From assembly GCF_014650435.1 (NCBI RefSeq), contig NZ_BMUY01000005.1, positions 310,001 through 374,000 of the forward strand: a stretch of DNA of 64,000 nucleotides. Direction: 5' to 3'. Each line of letters opens with the position of its first letter. Within the stretch, counting starts at the first letter, position 1. Position numbers and translations under genes: made by a program. The DNA comes from Streptomyces tendae. Lineage in GTDB: Bacteria; Actinomycetota; Actinomycetes; Streptomycetales; Streptomycetaceae. The notes under the pieces were generated by a model that made no database searches, was not told the origin of the DNA, and worked only from the letters and a program-made list of their open reading frames with translations. Positions 32,043-41,027 of the stretch are shown in pieces.

Positions 32043-33167
32043 ATGGCGACTTTGTGCAGACCCTCGGTGTCCGTCCCGGAGCACGTGATCACGATGGAGG
32101 AGACGCTGGAGCTGGCGCGCAGGCGCCACACCGAGCATCCTCAACTGCCTCTCGCCCTCCGGCTGATAGAGAACACCGGGGTCCGCACCCGGCACATCGT
32201 GCAGCCCATCGAGGAGACCCTGAAGCACCCGGGCTTCGAGGACCGCAACAAGGTCTACGAGCGGGAGGCGAAGTCCCGCGTCCCCGCCGTCGTCCAGCGG
32301 GCCCTGGACGACGCCGAGCTGCTCACCACGGACATCGACGTGATCATCTACGTCTCGTGCACGGGCTTCATGATGCCCTCGCTCACGGCGTGGCTGATCA
32401 ACGAGATGGGCTTCGACAGCACCACGCGCCAGATACCCATCGCCCAGCTGGGCTGCGCGGCCGGCGGCGCGGCGATCAACCGGGCCCACGACTTCTGCAC
32501 CGCCTACCCCGAGGCCAACGCGCTCATCGTGGCCTGCGAGTTCTGCTCGCTGTGCTACCAGCCCACCGACCTCGGCGTGGGCTCCCTGCTCTGCAACGGA
32601 CTCTTCGGCGACGGCATCGCCGCCGCGGTGGTCCGCGGCCAGGGGGGCACCGGAGTGCGCCTGGAGCGCAACGGCTCGTACCTGATCCCCAAGACGGAGG
32701 AATGGATCATGTACGACGTGAAGGCGACCGGTTTCCACTTCCTGCTGGACAAGCGGGTGCCGGCCACCATGGAGCCGCTCGCGCCGGCGCTCAAGAGCCT
32801 GGCGGGCGAGCACGGTTGGGACGCCGCCGACCTGGACTTCTACATCGTGCACGCGGGCGGCCCCAGGATCCTCGACGACCTCAGCAAGTTCCTGCAGGTC
32901 GACCCGCACGCGTTCCGCTTCAGCCGGGCCACGCTCACCGAGTACGGCAACATCGCCAGCGCCGTCGTCCTGGACGCGCTGCGCAGGCTTTTCGACGAAG
33001 GCGGCGTCGAGGAGGGGGCCCGCGGGCTGCTGGCCGGGTTCGGTCCCGGCATCACCGCGGAGATGTCCCTGGGCTGCTGGCAGACGGCGGACGTGCGGCG
33101 CAACGTGCGGCAGGAGATGACGCGGGACGTGTCCCGGGATGTGACGCGGAGTGTGAGGCAGACGTGA
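32043..33167 (+). CDS. rppA: 1,3,6,8-tetrahydroxynaphthalene synthase (type III PKS)
   Basis: This 374-residue type III polyketide synthase condenses five malonyl-CoA units to 1,3,6,8-tetrahydroxynaphthalene. The catalytic triad is visible: Cys138 in 'IAQLGCAAGG', His270 in 'FYIVHAGGP', and Asn303 in 'TEYGNIASA'. Cys106 in 'VSCTGFM', known to matter in RppA enzymes, is present. Length and residues match S. coelicolor THNS. The C-terminus ends in a degenerate Arg/Val/Thr repeat ('RRNVRQEMTRDVSRDVTRSV'). The stop overlaps the P450 GTG start, so synthesis of the two enzymes is coupled. The product is oxidised to flaviolin and polymeric pigment. Confidence 0.97.
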   Translation: MATLCRPSVSVPEHVITMEETLELARRRHTEHPQLPLALRLIENTGVRTRHIVQPIEETLKHPGFEDRNKVYEREAKSRVPAVVQRALDDAELLTTDIDVIIYVSCTGFMMPSLTAWLINEMGFDSTTRQIPIAQLGCAAGGAAINRAHDFCTAYPEANALIVACEFCSLCYQPTDLGVGSLLCNGLFGDGIAAAVVRGQGGTGVRLERNGSYLIPKTEEWIMYDVKATGFHFLLDKRVPATMEPLAPALKSLAGEHGWDAADLDFYIVHAGGPRILDDLSKFLQVDPHAFRFSRATLTEYGNIASAVVLDALRRLFDEGGVEEGARGLLAGFGPGITAEMSLGCWQTADVRRNVRQEMTRDVSRDVTRSVRQT

Positions 33168-34378
33168 GCGAAGAAACGATTTCCCAGACCGCGCCGCCCG
33201 TTCGGGACTGGCCGGCCGTCGACCTGCCCGGCAGCGACTTCGACCCGGTGCTGGCCGAGTTGATGCGCGAGGGTCCCGTCACCCGGATCTCGCTGCCCAA
33301 CGGCGAGGGCTGGGCCTGGCTGGTGACCCGTCACGACGATGTGCGCCTGGTCACCAACGACCCGCGGTTCGGGCGCGAGGCCGTGATGGACCGGCAGGTC
33401 ACCCGGCTGGCCCCGCACTTCATCCCGGCGCGCGGCGCGGTCGGCTTCCTGGACCCGCCGGACCACACCCGGCTGCGCCGCTCGGTGGCCGCGGCCTTCA
33501 CCGCGCGGGGCGTGGAGCGCGTGCGCGAGCGGTCCAGGGCCATGCTGGACGAGCTGGTCGACGCCATGCTGAAGGCCGGTCCGCCCGCCGACCTGACCGA
33601 GGCGGTGCTGAGCCCGTTCCCCATCGCGGTGATCTGCGAGCTGATGGGTGTGCCGGCCACCGACCGGCACACCATGCACACCTGGACCCAGCTGATCCTG
33701 TCCTCCTCGCACGGCGCCGAGGTCAGCGAGCGGGCCAAGAACGACATGAACGCCTACTTCTCGGATCTCATCGGCCTCCGGTCGGACAGCACCGGCGAGG
33801 ACGTCACCTCGCTGCTGGGCGGCGCCGTCGGGCGGGACGAGATCACGCTGGAGGAGGCGGTGGGGCTCGCGGTCCTGCTGCAGATCGGCGGCGAGGCGGT
33901 CACCAACAACAGCGGGCAGATGTTCCACCTGCTGCTGACCCGTCCGGAGCTGGCCGAACGCCTGCGCTCCGAGCCGGAGATCCGCCCCCGGGCCATCGAC
34001 GAGCTGCTGCGCTGGATCCCGCACCGCAACGCCGTGGGGCTGTCCCGGATCGCCCTGGAGGACGTGGAGATCAAGGGCGTGCGGATCCGCGCGGGCGACG
34101 CGGTCTACGTGTCGTACCTGGCGGCCAACCGGGACCCGGAGGTCTTCTCCGACCCGGACACCGTCGACTTCGAGCGCAGCCCCAACCCGCACGTGTCCTT
34201 CGGCTTCGGCCCGCACTACTGCCCGGGCGGCATGCTGGCCCGGCTGGAGTCGGAGCTGCTCGTCGACGCGGTCCTTGACCGGGTGCCGGGGATGAAGCTC
34301 GCGGTGGCGCCCGAGGACGTGCCCTTCAAGAAGGGTGCGCTGATCCGCGGGCCCGAGGCCCTGCCGGTGACCTGGTGA
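33164..34378 (+). CDS. cyp158A2: Cytochrome P450 CYP158A2, biaryl-coupling enzyme
   Basis: This 404-residue soluble bacterial P450 couples flaviolin molecules into dimers and trimers. The haem ligand is Cys353 in 'FGFGPHYCPGG'. The ExxR pair is in 'IDELLRW'. In the I-helix, where most P450s have a conserved Thr, this one reads 'GGEAVTNN', with Ala at 245. This is the known oddity of CYP158A2. GTG 33164 overlaps the rppA stop and the stop overlaps the cupin gene start. The length matches the characterised protein. Confidence 0.96.
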   Translation: MSEETISQTAPPVRDWPAVDLPGSDFDPVLAELMREGPVTRISLPNGEGWAWLVTRHDDVRLVTNDPRFGREAVMDRQVTRLAPHFIPARGAVGFLDPPDHTRLRRSVAAAFTARGVERVRERSRAMLDELVDAMLKAGPPADLTEAVLSPFPIAVICELMGVPATDRHTMHTWTQLILSSSHGAEVSERAKNDMNAYFSDLIGLRSDSTGEDVTSLLGGAVGRDEITLEEAVGLAVLLQIGGEAVTNNSGQMFHLLLTRPELAERLRSEPEIRPRAIDELLRWIPHRNAVGLSRIALEDVEIKGVRIRAGDAVYVSYLAANRDPEVFSDPDTVDFERSPNPHVSFGFGPHYCPGGMLARLESELLVDAVLDRVPGMKLAVAPEDVPFKKGALIRGPEALPVTW

Positions 34379-34908
34379 GCGGCCTGGTGGCGGCGGCCGA
34401 GGGGCTGCTGGTGCCGCCGGGTCAGGGCAGGGTGGTGCAGGCCCCGGCCCAGCACGTGACCTTCAAGGTGACCGGTTCGCACTCGCGCATGGCGTCCACC
34501 TTCGAGGTGATCGTGCCGCCGGGGTTCGACGTCGGCGCCCACGTGCACACCCGCAGCGAGGAGCTGTTCTACGTGCTGGAGGGCGAGCTGGACGTGCTCG
34601 CCTTCGAGCCGAGGGTCCGTACGCCGGACAGCTGGCGAAAGTGGGAGTCGAGTTCGGGCAGCCGGGTGGTGCGCGCCACCCCGGGCACGGTCATCGTCGT
34701 ACCCCCGGGCTGCCCGCACGCGTTCGCGAACCCGACGGGCGAGCCGGCCAAGATGTTCTTCCAGGCCAGCCCGCCCCCGGACCACGAGCGCTACTTCGAG
34801 GAACTGCTGGAGATCCTCGGAAACGGCGGCCCACCGGACCAGGAGGCGATCGAGGCCCTACGGGCGAAGTACGACATCGAGCAGCTCACGCCGCTGCGAC
34901 ACGGTTAG
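34375..34908 (+). CDS. Cupin-type quinone-forming oxygenase (MomA-like)
   Basis: This 177-residue single-domain cupin carries both cupin motifs, 'GAHVHTRSEELFYVLEGELDV' (about residues 53-73) and 'PPGCPHAFANPTGEP', which supply His and Glu metal ligands. It ends the three-gene pigment cassette; its GTG overlaps the P450 stop. Proteins of this kind beside rppA (MomA) oxidise tetrahydroxynaphthalene to the quinone flaviolin, the substrate of the P450. That assignment rests on the family and context. Its stop codon overlaps by 4 nt the end of the acyl-CoA dehydrogenase gene on the other strand. Confidence 0.9.
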   Translation: MSGLVAAAEGLLVPPGQGRVVQAPAQHVTFKVTGSHSRMASTFEVIVPPGFDVGAHVHTRSEELFYVLEGELDVLAFEPRVRTPDSWRKWESSSGSRVVRATPGTVIVVPPGCPHAFANPTGEPAKMFFQASPPPDHERYFEELLEILGNGGPPDQEAIEALRAKYDIEQLTPLRHG

Positions 34909-36131
34909 CGAATCGGCATCCCGGCCAGCGTCCGAGCGATCACCAGCCGCTGGATCTCACTCGTGCCCTCGAAGATCGTGTAGATCGCGGAGTCGCGGTG
35001 CATCCGCTCCACCGGGTACTCCCGCGTGTAGCCGTTGCCGCCCAGGATCTGGACCGCCTGGGCGGTCACCTTCTTCGCGGTCTCGCTCGCGAACAGCTTG
35101 GACATCGAGCCCTCGGCCGCCGTGAACGGCTTGCCGTTGATCGCCATCCAGGAGGCCCGCCACACCAGCAGCCGCGCCGCGTCGATGGACGTGCGCATGT
35201 CGGCGAGCTGGAAGGCGACGCCCTGGTTGTCGATGATCGGCCGCCCGAACTGCTCACGGGTCTGCGCGTACTCCAGCGCCACCTCGTACGCGGCGCGCGC
35301 GGTGCCCACCGCCATCGCGCCGACCGCCGGACGGGACGCCTCGAAGGTGGCCATCGCCGCGTTCTTCACGCGCTCGCCGCCCTTCTTGGCCTTCTCCCGG
35401 GCACGGGCCAGGCGGGCGTCCAGCTTCTCCTTGCCGCCGAGCAGGCAGGAGCCGGGCACGCGCACGTTGTCGAGGACGACCTCGGCGGTGTGCGAGGCGC
35501 GGATGCCGTGCTTCTTGAACTTCTGGCCCTGGGAAAGACCCGGCGTACTCGGCGGCACGATGAACGAGGCGTGGCCCTTGGAGCCCAGGTCCGGGTCGAC
35601 GACGGCGACGACGACGTGGACGTTGGCGATGCCGCCGTTGGTCGCCCAGGTCTTGGTGCCGTTGAGGACCCACTCGTCCTTGGCCTCGTCGTACACGGCA
35701 CGCGTGCGCATGGAGGCGACGTCGGAGCCGGCGTCGGGCTCGGAGGAGCAGAAGGCGGCGACCTTGACGTCATTGGCGTCGCCGTACATCTGGGGGATCC
35801 AGGTGCCGATCTGCTCCTCGGTGCCGTTGGCGAGGACGCCGACGGCGGCGAGGCCCGTGCCGACGATCGACAGGGCGATGCCCGCATCGCCCCAGAACAG
35901 CTCCTCCATCGCCATGGGAATGCCGAGGCCGGTGGAGTCGAAGTACTGCTGGGCGTAGAAGTCCAGGGAGTAGATGCCGACCTTGGCGGCCTCCTGGATG
36001 ACGGGCCAGGGGGTCTCCTCGCGCTCGTCCCATTCGGCGGCCGCGGGGCGGATGACGTCGGCCGCGAAGCCGTGCAGCCAGTCCCGGACCTCCTTCTGTT
36101 CGTCGCTCAGCTCCATGGTGAACTCGGCCAT
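34905..36131 (-). CDS. Acyl-CoA dehydrogenase
   Basis: This 408-residue flavoenzyme shows the full family signature. 'FCSSEPDAGSDVASM' (about residues 127-141) is the FAD/substrate region and 'KTWATNGG' follows. Near the C-terminus 'QILGGNGYTREYPVERMHRD' leads to 'IFEGTSEIQRLVIART', whose Glu before GTSEIQ is the usual catalytic base. An unusual charged insertion ('KEKLDARLARAREKAKKGGERVK') lies at about 231-253. ATG 36131 follows ggagggg. It diverges from a TetR gene, with two similar dyads in between, and so is probably its target. The substrate acyl chain is unknown. Confidence 0.94.
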   Translation of the reverse strand: MAEFTMELSDEQKEVRDWLHGFAADVIRPAAAEWDEREETPWPVIQEAAKVGIYSLDFYAQQYFDSTGLGIPMAMEELFWGDAGIALSIVGTGLAAVGVLANGTEEQIGTWIPQMYGDANDVKVAAFCSSEPDAGSDVASMRTRAVYDEAKDEWVLNGTKTWATNGGIANVHVVVAVVDPDLGSKGHASFIVPPSTPGLSQGQKFKKHGIRASHTAEVVLDNVRVPGSCLLGGKEKLDARLARAREKAKKGGERVKNAAMATFEASRPAVGAMAVGTARAAYEVALEYAQTREQFGRPIIDNQGVAFQLADMRTSIDAARLLVWRASWMAINGKPFTAAEGSMSKLFASETAKKVTAQAVQILGGNGYTREYPVERMHRDSAIYTIFEGTSEIQRLVIARTLAGMPIR

Positions 36132-36157
36132 GTCCCCTCCAGTGACGCCCAATGCAT

Positions 36158-36196
36158 GTTACTTGCGGTAACCCCGAGTCTGTTACCGGCGGGTAG
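36158..36196. promoter_or_regulatory. Paired TetR-type operators
   Basis: GTTACTTGCGGTAAC (36158-36172), a 5-5-5 dyad, and the related GTTACCGGCGGGTAG near 36182-36196 are offset by 24 nt in the divergent promoter region of the dehydrogenase and TetR genes. Confidence 0.65.
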
Positions 36197-36302
36197 GAAA
36201 AGTCAACTCCCGGGACCCCCTCGCCCTCCCGTTCGATGTCACGTGCCCTGTGAGTGTTAGTTTGCGCAGGCGTCACCGAAACAGCACGGGTGGGGAGAGC
36301 AC

Positions 36303-36959
36303 ATGAACACCACGCAGCGGACCGATCAGCAGACGTCCGCCGACCGCAGACGGCGCGAGCTGCTCGAGGCCGCCGACCGGGTGGTGCTGCGCGACGGTCC
36401 GCACGCCTCGATGAACGCCATCGCCGCCGAGGCCGGCATCACCAAGCCGATCCTGTACCGGCACTTCGGCGACAAGGGCGGACTCTACGCCGCCCTCGCC
36501 GTCCGGCACACGGACGCCCTCCTCGCCTCGCTGCGGGCCGCGCTGGACGCTCCGGCGGAGCGGCGGCAGCGCGTCGAGTCCACCCTGGACACCTATCTGG
36601 CGGCCATCGAGGCCCGCCCGCAGGTCTACCGGTTCCTGATGCATCCGGCGGAGGGGGCCGGCACCCCGGGCGACCAGTCCGAGCAGGGCTTCGACGTCGG
36701 CAAGCACTCGGCGCCGCTGCTGCGCCGGATGGGCGAGGAGCTGGCCCAGGTCATCGAGGAGCGGCTCGACGTCGGTCCTGGCACCCAGCAGCTGGCCCGG
36801 GTGTGGGGACACGGGATCGTCGGCATGATGCACGCCGCCGGGGACTGGTGGCTGGGCGAACGACCCTGCCCCCGGGAGGAGTTGGTCCGCACCCTGGCCG
36901 ACCTGCTGTGGGGCCGGCTCGCCGAGGCGGGCGACAAGGCGGGCGGCCCGGGGTTCTGA
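36303..36959 (+). CDS. TetR-family regulator of fatty-acid-type gene
   Basis: This 218-residue protein has a TetR helix-turn-helix 'ASMNAIAAEAGITKPILYRHFGDKGGLY' (about residues 35-62) and a larger ligand-binding domain. Its C-terminal part ('GMMHAAGDWWLGERPCPREELVRTLADLLWG') is typical of actinobacterial TetR proteins tied to acyl-CoA metabolism. ATG 36303 follows a ggggagagc ribosome site. It diverges from the acyl-CoA dehydrogenase gene, and the two-site dyad between them is its likely operator. An acyl-CoA effector is plausible but not shown. Confidence 0.9.
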   Translation: MNTTQRTDQQTSADRRRRELLEAADRVVLRDGPHASMNAIAAEAGITKPILYRHFGDKGGLYAALAVRHTDALLASLRAALDAPAERRQRVESTLDTYLAAIEARPQVYRFLMHPAEGAGTPGDQSEQGFDVGKHSAPLLRRMGEELAQVIEERLDVGPGTQQLARVWGHGIVGMMHAAGDWWLGERPCPREELVRTLADLLWGRLAEAGDKAGGPGF

Positions 36960-36996
36960 CCTCCGGCCTCCCCCGGTCCGTCGTCGGCGCGGGCGC

Positions 36997-37536
36997 TCAG
37001 CGCTGCCAGGACGCCCGGGCCACCTGGCGCATCAGCTTCCGGTGCCGCCGGCCGGTCAGGCGATCGGCGTAGATCCGCCCCTCCAGGTGGTCGCACTCGT
37101 GCTGGAGGCACCGGGCGAAGAACCCCGTCCCGCGTACGGTGACCGGCGCACCGGCCATCGTGAAGCCCGTCACCACCGCCTCGTCGTGCCGCTCGGTCCC
37201 CGCCTCCAGGCCCGGCAGCGACAGACAGCCCTCGGGACCGCGCACCACCACCCCGCCGGTCTCCACCAGCCGGGGGTTCACCACGTGCCCGAGGTGCCGC
37301 TCGTCCTCGTCGTCCGGGCAGTCGTACACGAAGACGCGCAGCGCCTCGCCGATCTGGTTCGCGGCCAGGCCCACGCCGTGGGCGGCGTACATGGTCGCGA
37401 ACAAGTCCTCCACGAGCGCCGCGAGTTGCGGACCGAAGTCCGTCACCTCCGCGCAGGGAGCGTGCAGGACGGGGTCGCCGAGGAGGCCGAGGGGACGGAC
37501 GCGCCCGTGGGCGCCCGGGATGGAGCCTTGTCGCAT
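36997..37536 (-). CDS. def: Peptide deformylase
   Basis: This 179-residue metalloenzyme removes the formyl group from the first methionine of new proteins. All three family motifs are seen: 'GVGLAANQIG', 'EGCLS' (Cys metal ligand) and 'QHECDHLEG' (two His ligands and catalytic Glu). Streptomyces carries several deformylase genes, so this may not be the only one. The start at 37536 is the first ATG giving a normal N-terminus. It converges with the TetR gene and diverges from murT across 178 bases. It has no gene partner such as fmt here. Confidence 0.94.
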   Translation of the reverse strand: MRQGSIPGAHGRVRPLGLLGDPVLHAPCAEVTDFGPQLAALVEDLFATMYAAHGVGLAANQIGEALRVFVYDCPDDEDERHLGHVVNPRLVETGGVVVRGPEGCLSLPGLEAGTERHDEAVVTGFTMAGAPVTVRGTGFFARCLQHECDHLEGRIYADRLTGRRHRKLMRQVARASWQR

Positions 37537-37714
37537 GGCGGTCAGAGTAAGGTCCCTGTGTCCCCCGGCGGCACGCGCCCACCGCCGGAACCGGTGGCCG
37601 GTGCCGCGATTCGGGAGTGCGAATGGATCTCGATAGGCTGAGGTCCACACCACGTGGCCGTCAGGCTTCACAGGCTTCAGGCGCGGCGCGTACGGCAAGG
37701 AGGATCGAGAACTG

Positions 37715-38953
37715 ATGGCAGGCAACTCGGACCCGCTCACGCCGCGGGCCAAGATCGCCGTGACCGCGGGCAAGGCGGTCGCGGCGGCATCGCGCGCCGC
37801 GGGGCGCGGCAGCGGTTCGGTGATCGGCGGCCGGGTCGCGCTGAAACTCGACCCCGACCTCCTCCACCGGCTCGCCGGGCACCTGGACGTGACCCTCGTC
37901 TCGGCGACCAACGGCAAGACCACCACCACCCGGCTCATCGCCGAGGCGCTCAAGGCGGCCGGTCCGGTCGTCTCCAACGCGCTCGGCGCCAACATGCCGG
38001 CCGGCATCACCTCGGCGCTCGCGGGCGGCGCGGACGCCCGTTACGGGGTCATCGAGGTCGACGAGAAGTACCTCGTCGGCGTCGCCCAGGCCACCGAACC
38101 GAAGTGCATCGCGCTGCTCAACCTCTCCCGCGACCAGCTGGACCGCGCCGCCGAGACCCGCATGCTCGCCGAGAACTGGCGCGAGGGCCTGGCCGGCTCG
38201 AAGGCCGTGGTCGTCGCCAACGCCGACGACCCGCTGGTGGTGTGGGCCGCGTCCTCTTCCCCCAACGTGATCTGGGTCGCCGCGGGCCAGATGTGGAAGG
38301 ACGACGCCTGGTCCTGCCCGTCCTGCGGCGGCGTGATGCAGCGCCCCGGCGACGACTGGTTCTGCGGCGAGTGCGGCTTCCGGCGCCCGACGCCGAGCTG
38401 GGCCCTGTCCGGCGACCACGTCCTCGACCCGCACGGCTCCGCCTGGCCGATCCACCTCCAGCTGCCGGGCCGCGCCAACAAGGCCAACGCCGCCTCCTCC
38501 GCCGCCGTCGCCGCCGTCTTCGGGGTGCCGCCGCAGGTCGCCCTGGAGCGCATGTACCAGGTGCAGGCGGTCGCCGGGCGCTACGACGTGGTCCAGTTCC
38601 AGGGCCGCGACCTGCGACTGCTGCTCGCCAAGAACCCGGCGGGCTGGCTGGAGACCTTCTCGCTGATCGACCCGCCGCCCGCCCCGGTGATCCTCTCGGT
38701 GAACGCGCGCGGCGCCGACGGCACCGACACCTCCTGGCTGTGGGACGTGGACTACACCCGGCTGTCCGGCCACCCGATCTGTGTGGTCGGCGACCGCAAG
38801 CTGGACCTCGCGGTGCGCCTGGAGGTCGCGAACCAGCAGTTCCAGGTGTGCGAGGACCTCGACCAGGCGGTGCAGCTGTGCCCGCCGGGACGCATCGAGG
38901 TCATCGCGAACTACACCGCCTTCCAGGACCTGCGCCGCCGCGTCGGCAACTGA
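37715..38953 (+). CDS. murT: Lipid II isoglutaminyl synthase subunit MurT
   Basis: This 412-residue Mur-ligase-like subunit, with GatD, amidates the D-Glu of peptidoglycan precursors. The ATP loop 'SATNGKTTTTR' is near residue 63. A four-Cys zinc ribbon ('CPSC' at 201-204 and 'CGEC' about 20 residues on) is inserted in the central domain, as in other MurT proteins. The C-terminal DUF1727 domain binds the glutaminase. Strong Shine-Dalgarno aaggagg precedes ATG 37715. gatD begins 23 nt after its stop, forming the conserved two-gene operon. Confidence 0.95.
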   Translation: MAGNSDPLTPRAKIAVTAGKAVAAASRAAGRGSGSVIGGRVALKLDPDLLHRLAGHLDVTLVSATNGKTTTTRLIAEALKAAGPVVSNALGANMPAGITSALAGGADARYGVIEVDEKYLVGVAQATEPKCIALLNLSRDQLDRAAETRMLAENWREGLAGSKAVVVANADDPLVVWAASSSPNVIWVAAGQMWKDDAWSCPSCGGVMQRPGDDWFCGECGFRRPTPSWALSGDHVLDPHGSAWPIHLQLPGRANKANAASSAAVAAVFGVPPQVALERMYQVQAVAGRYDVVQFQGRDLRLLLAKNPAGWLETFSLIDPPPAPVILSVNARGADGTDTSWLWDVDYTRLSGHPICVVGDRKLDLAVRLEVANQQFQVCEDLDQAVQLCPPGRIEVIANYTAFQDLRRRVGN

Positions 38954-38976
38954 CCGCGAGACTTCAGGGGATTTTC

Positions 38977-39705
38977 GTGAGCGACAACCAACTGCGGATC
39001 GTCTGGATCTACCCGGACCTGCTCAGCACCTACGGCGACCAGGGCAACGCTCTCGTCGTGGAGCGCCGGGCGCGCCAGCGCGGCCTCGACGTGGCCCGGC
39101 TCGACGTGCGCAGCGACCAGCCCATCCCGACCTCCGGCGACATCTACCTCGTCGGCGGCGGCGAGGACCGGCCGCAGCGGCTCGCGGCCGAGCGGCTGCG
39201 GCGCGACGGCGGCCTGTACCGGGCGGTGGAGAACGGCGCGATCGTCTTCTCGGTCTGCGCCGGCTACCAGATCCTGGGCCACGAGTTCATCAACGACCTC
39301 GGCCAGCGCGAGCCGGGCCTCGGCCTGCTCGACGTGGTGTCCACCCGCGGCGAGGGCGCGCGGTGCGTCGGCGACGTCCTCGGCGACATCGACCCGCGCC
39401 TCGGTCTGCCCCCGCTGACCGGCTTCGAGAACCACCAGGGCGTCACCCACGTCGGACCCAACGCCCGCCCGCTCGCCCAGGTCCGCTTCGGCAACGGCAA
39501 CGGCACGGGGGACGGCACGGAGGGCGCGTACAACGACACGGTCTTCGGCACGTACATGCACGGCCCCGTGCTGGCCCGCAACCCGCAGATCGCGGACCTG
39601 CTGCTCAAGCTGGCCCTCGACGTGAACGCGCTGCCGCCGACCGACGACCGCTGGTACGAGGCGCTCCGCAACGAGCGCATCGCGGCTGCGCAGCAGCCTG
39701 CGTAG
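38977..39705 (+). CDS. gatD: Lipid II isoglutaminyl synthase glutaminase subunit GatD
   Basis: This 242-residue class I glutamine amidotransferase releases ammonia for MurT. The nucleophile is Cys94 in 'VFSVCAGYQILGH', at the same number as in S. aureus GatD, and the catalytic His195 is in 'TYMHGPVLARNP'. The GTG start at 38977 gives the right N-terminus ('IVWIYPDLLSTYGD'). A Gly/Asn-rich insertion ('GNGNGTGDGTEG') lies near residues 170-182. The last codons and stop are made by the first unit of a 26-bp tandem repeat, so the C-terminal 'IAAAQQPA' is probably a repeat-derived tail. Confidence 0.95.
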   Translation: MSDNQLRIVWIYPDLLSTYGDQGNALVVERRARQRGLDVARLDVRSDQPIPTSGDIYLVGGGEDRPQRLAAERLRRDGGLYRAVENGAIVFSVCAGYQILGHEFINDLGQREPGLGLLDVVSTRGEGARCVGDVLGDIDPRLGLPPLTGFENHQGVTHVGPNARPLAQVRFGNGNGTGDGTEGAYNDTVFGTYMHGPVLARNPQIADLLLKLALDVNALPPTDDRWYEALRNERIAAAQQPA

Positions 39706-39754
39706 GCACAGCTGCGCAGCAGCCTGCGTAGGCACAGCTGCGCAGCAGCCTGCC
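39685..39754 (+). repeat. 26-bp tandem repeat, about 2.7 copies, across the gatD stop codon
   Basis: Units at 39685-39710 and 39711-39736 are identical; 39737 onward is a partial third. Each contains the palindrome GCTGCGCAGC and the TAG that ends gatD. Confidence 0.97.
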
Positions 39755-39922
39755 TGAGCCCCTCCCGGGGGCCCGTCTGATGACGCATCCGCACAGGTGA
39801 GCGGGTGCGTCCAGTAGGCGGACGCGTGGTTCGGCCCCGCCCCCTCGTACCGCTAGGGTGGCGGGGATCGAGCCGGACAGCGCGGTCCGGACCCGTGCCA
39901 CGTTGAGAAGGTATTTCGGGCT

Positions 39923-40948
39923 ATGCGCATTGGTGTCCTCACGTCCGGCGGCGACTGCCCCGGCCTGAACGCCGTCATCCGGTCCGTCGTGCACCGTGCC
40001 GTCGTCGACCACGGCGACGAGGTCATCGGTTTCCGGGACGGCTGGAAGGGCCTCCTGGAGTGCGACTACCTCAAGCTCGACCTCGACGCGGTCAGCGGCA
40101 TCCTGGCCCGCGGCGGCACCATCCTCGGCTCCTCCCGGGTCCGTCCCGAGCATCTGCGGGACGGCGTGGAGCGCGCCCGCGGCCACGTCGGGGAGCTGGG
40201 TCTCGACGCGATCATCCCGATCGGCGGCGAGGGCACGCTGAAGGCGGCCCGGCTGCTGTCCGACAACGGCCTGCCGATCGTGGGCGTGCCGAAGACCATC
40301 GACAACGACATAGCGGTCACCGACGTCACCTTCGGCTTCGACACCGCGGTGACCGTCGCCACCGAGGCCCTGGACCGGCTGAAGACCACCGCCGAGTCCC
40401 ACCAGCGGGTGCTGATCGTCGAGGTCATGGGCCGGCACACCGGCTGGATCGCGCTGCACTCGGGCATGGCCGCCGGCGCGCACGCCGTCGTCGTCCCGGA
40501 GCGGCCCTTCGACATCGACGAGCTGACCGCGAAGGTCGGGGAGCGTTTCTCCGCGGGCAAGCGGTTCGCGATCGTGGTGGCCGCAGAGGGCGCCAAGCCG
40601 AAGGCCGGGACCATGGACTTCGACGAGGGCGGCAAGGACGTCTACGGCCACGAGCGCTTCGCCGGGATCGCCCGCCAGCTCTCCATCGAGCTGGAGGAGC
40701 GGCTCGGCAAGGAGGCCCGCCCGGTGATCCTCGGGCACGTCCAGCGCGGCGGCACGCCGACCGCGTACGACCGGGTGCTGGCGACGCGGTTCGGGTGGCA
40801 CGCGGTGGAGGCGGTGCACCGTGGGGAGTTCGGGAAGATGACGGCCCTGCGCGGGACGGACATCGAGATGGTGTCGCTCGCCGACGCGGTGGAGTCCTTG
40901 AAGACGGTGCCGGACGCGCGGTACGCGGAGGCGGAGTGCGTTCTTTGA
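39923..40948 (+). CDS. pfkA: ATP-dependent 6-phosphofructokinase
   Basis: This 341-residue enzyme phosphorylates fructose 6-phosphate in glycolysis. 'GVLTSGGDCPGLNAVIR' binds ATP at the N-terminus. 'IPIGGEGTL' (about residue 103) carries Gly at the spot that marks ATP rather than pyrophosphate use. The catalytic 'PKTIDNDI' and 'MGRHTGWIAL' motifs follow, and 'HVQRGGTPTAYDR' is present. Streptomyces has several pfkA paralogues; this one corresponds to the copy beside murT-gatD. It is preceded by a 217-base region with tandem repeats and a possible -10 TAGGGT, and is followed by a strong terminator. Confidence 0.95.
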   Translation: MRIGVLTSGGDCPGLNAVIRSVVHRAVVDHGDEVIGFRDGWKGLLECDYLKLDLDAVSGILARGGTILGSSRVRPEHLRDGVERARGHVGELGLDAIIPIGGEGTLKAARLLSDNGLPIVGVPKTIDNDIAVTDVTFGFDTAVTVATEALDRLKTTAESHQRVLIVEVMGRHTGWIALHSGMAAGAHAVVVPERPFDIDELTAKVGERFSAGKRFAIVVAAEGAKPKAGTMDFDEGGKDVYGHERFAGIARQLSIELEERLGKEARPVILGHVQRGGTPTAYDRVLATRFGWHAVEAVHRGEFGKMTALRGTDIEMVSLADAVESLKTVPDARYAEAECVL

Positions 40949-41027
40949 GGTCGCTGTAGTACGCCGTCTGCGGCTGGTACGTGGTTGCTCGCGCCCACGC
41001 GGCGGAGCCTCAGATTGATACAGCCCC

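Noticed and set aside
34641..36260. Plus-strand open frame of 539 codons across cupin and acyl-CoA dehydrogenase
   Set aside because: It crosses two real genes and matches no family; shadow frame.
39685..39754. The 26-bp repeats as a CRISPR or integration site
   Set aside because: Units are directly adjacent with no spacers, and no tRNA or integrase is near.
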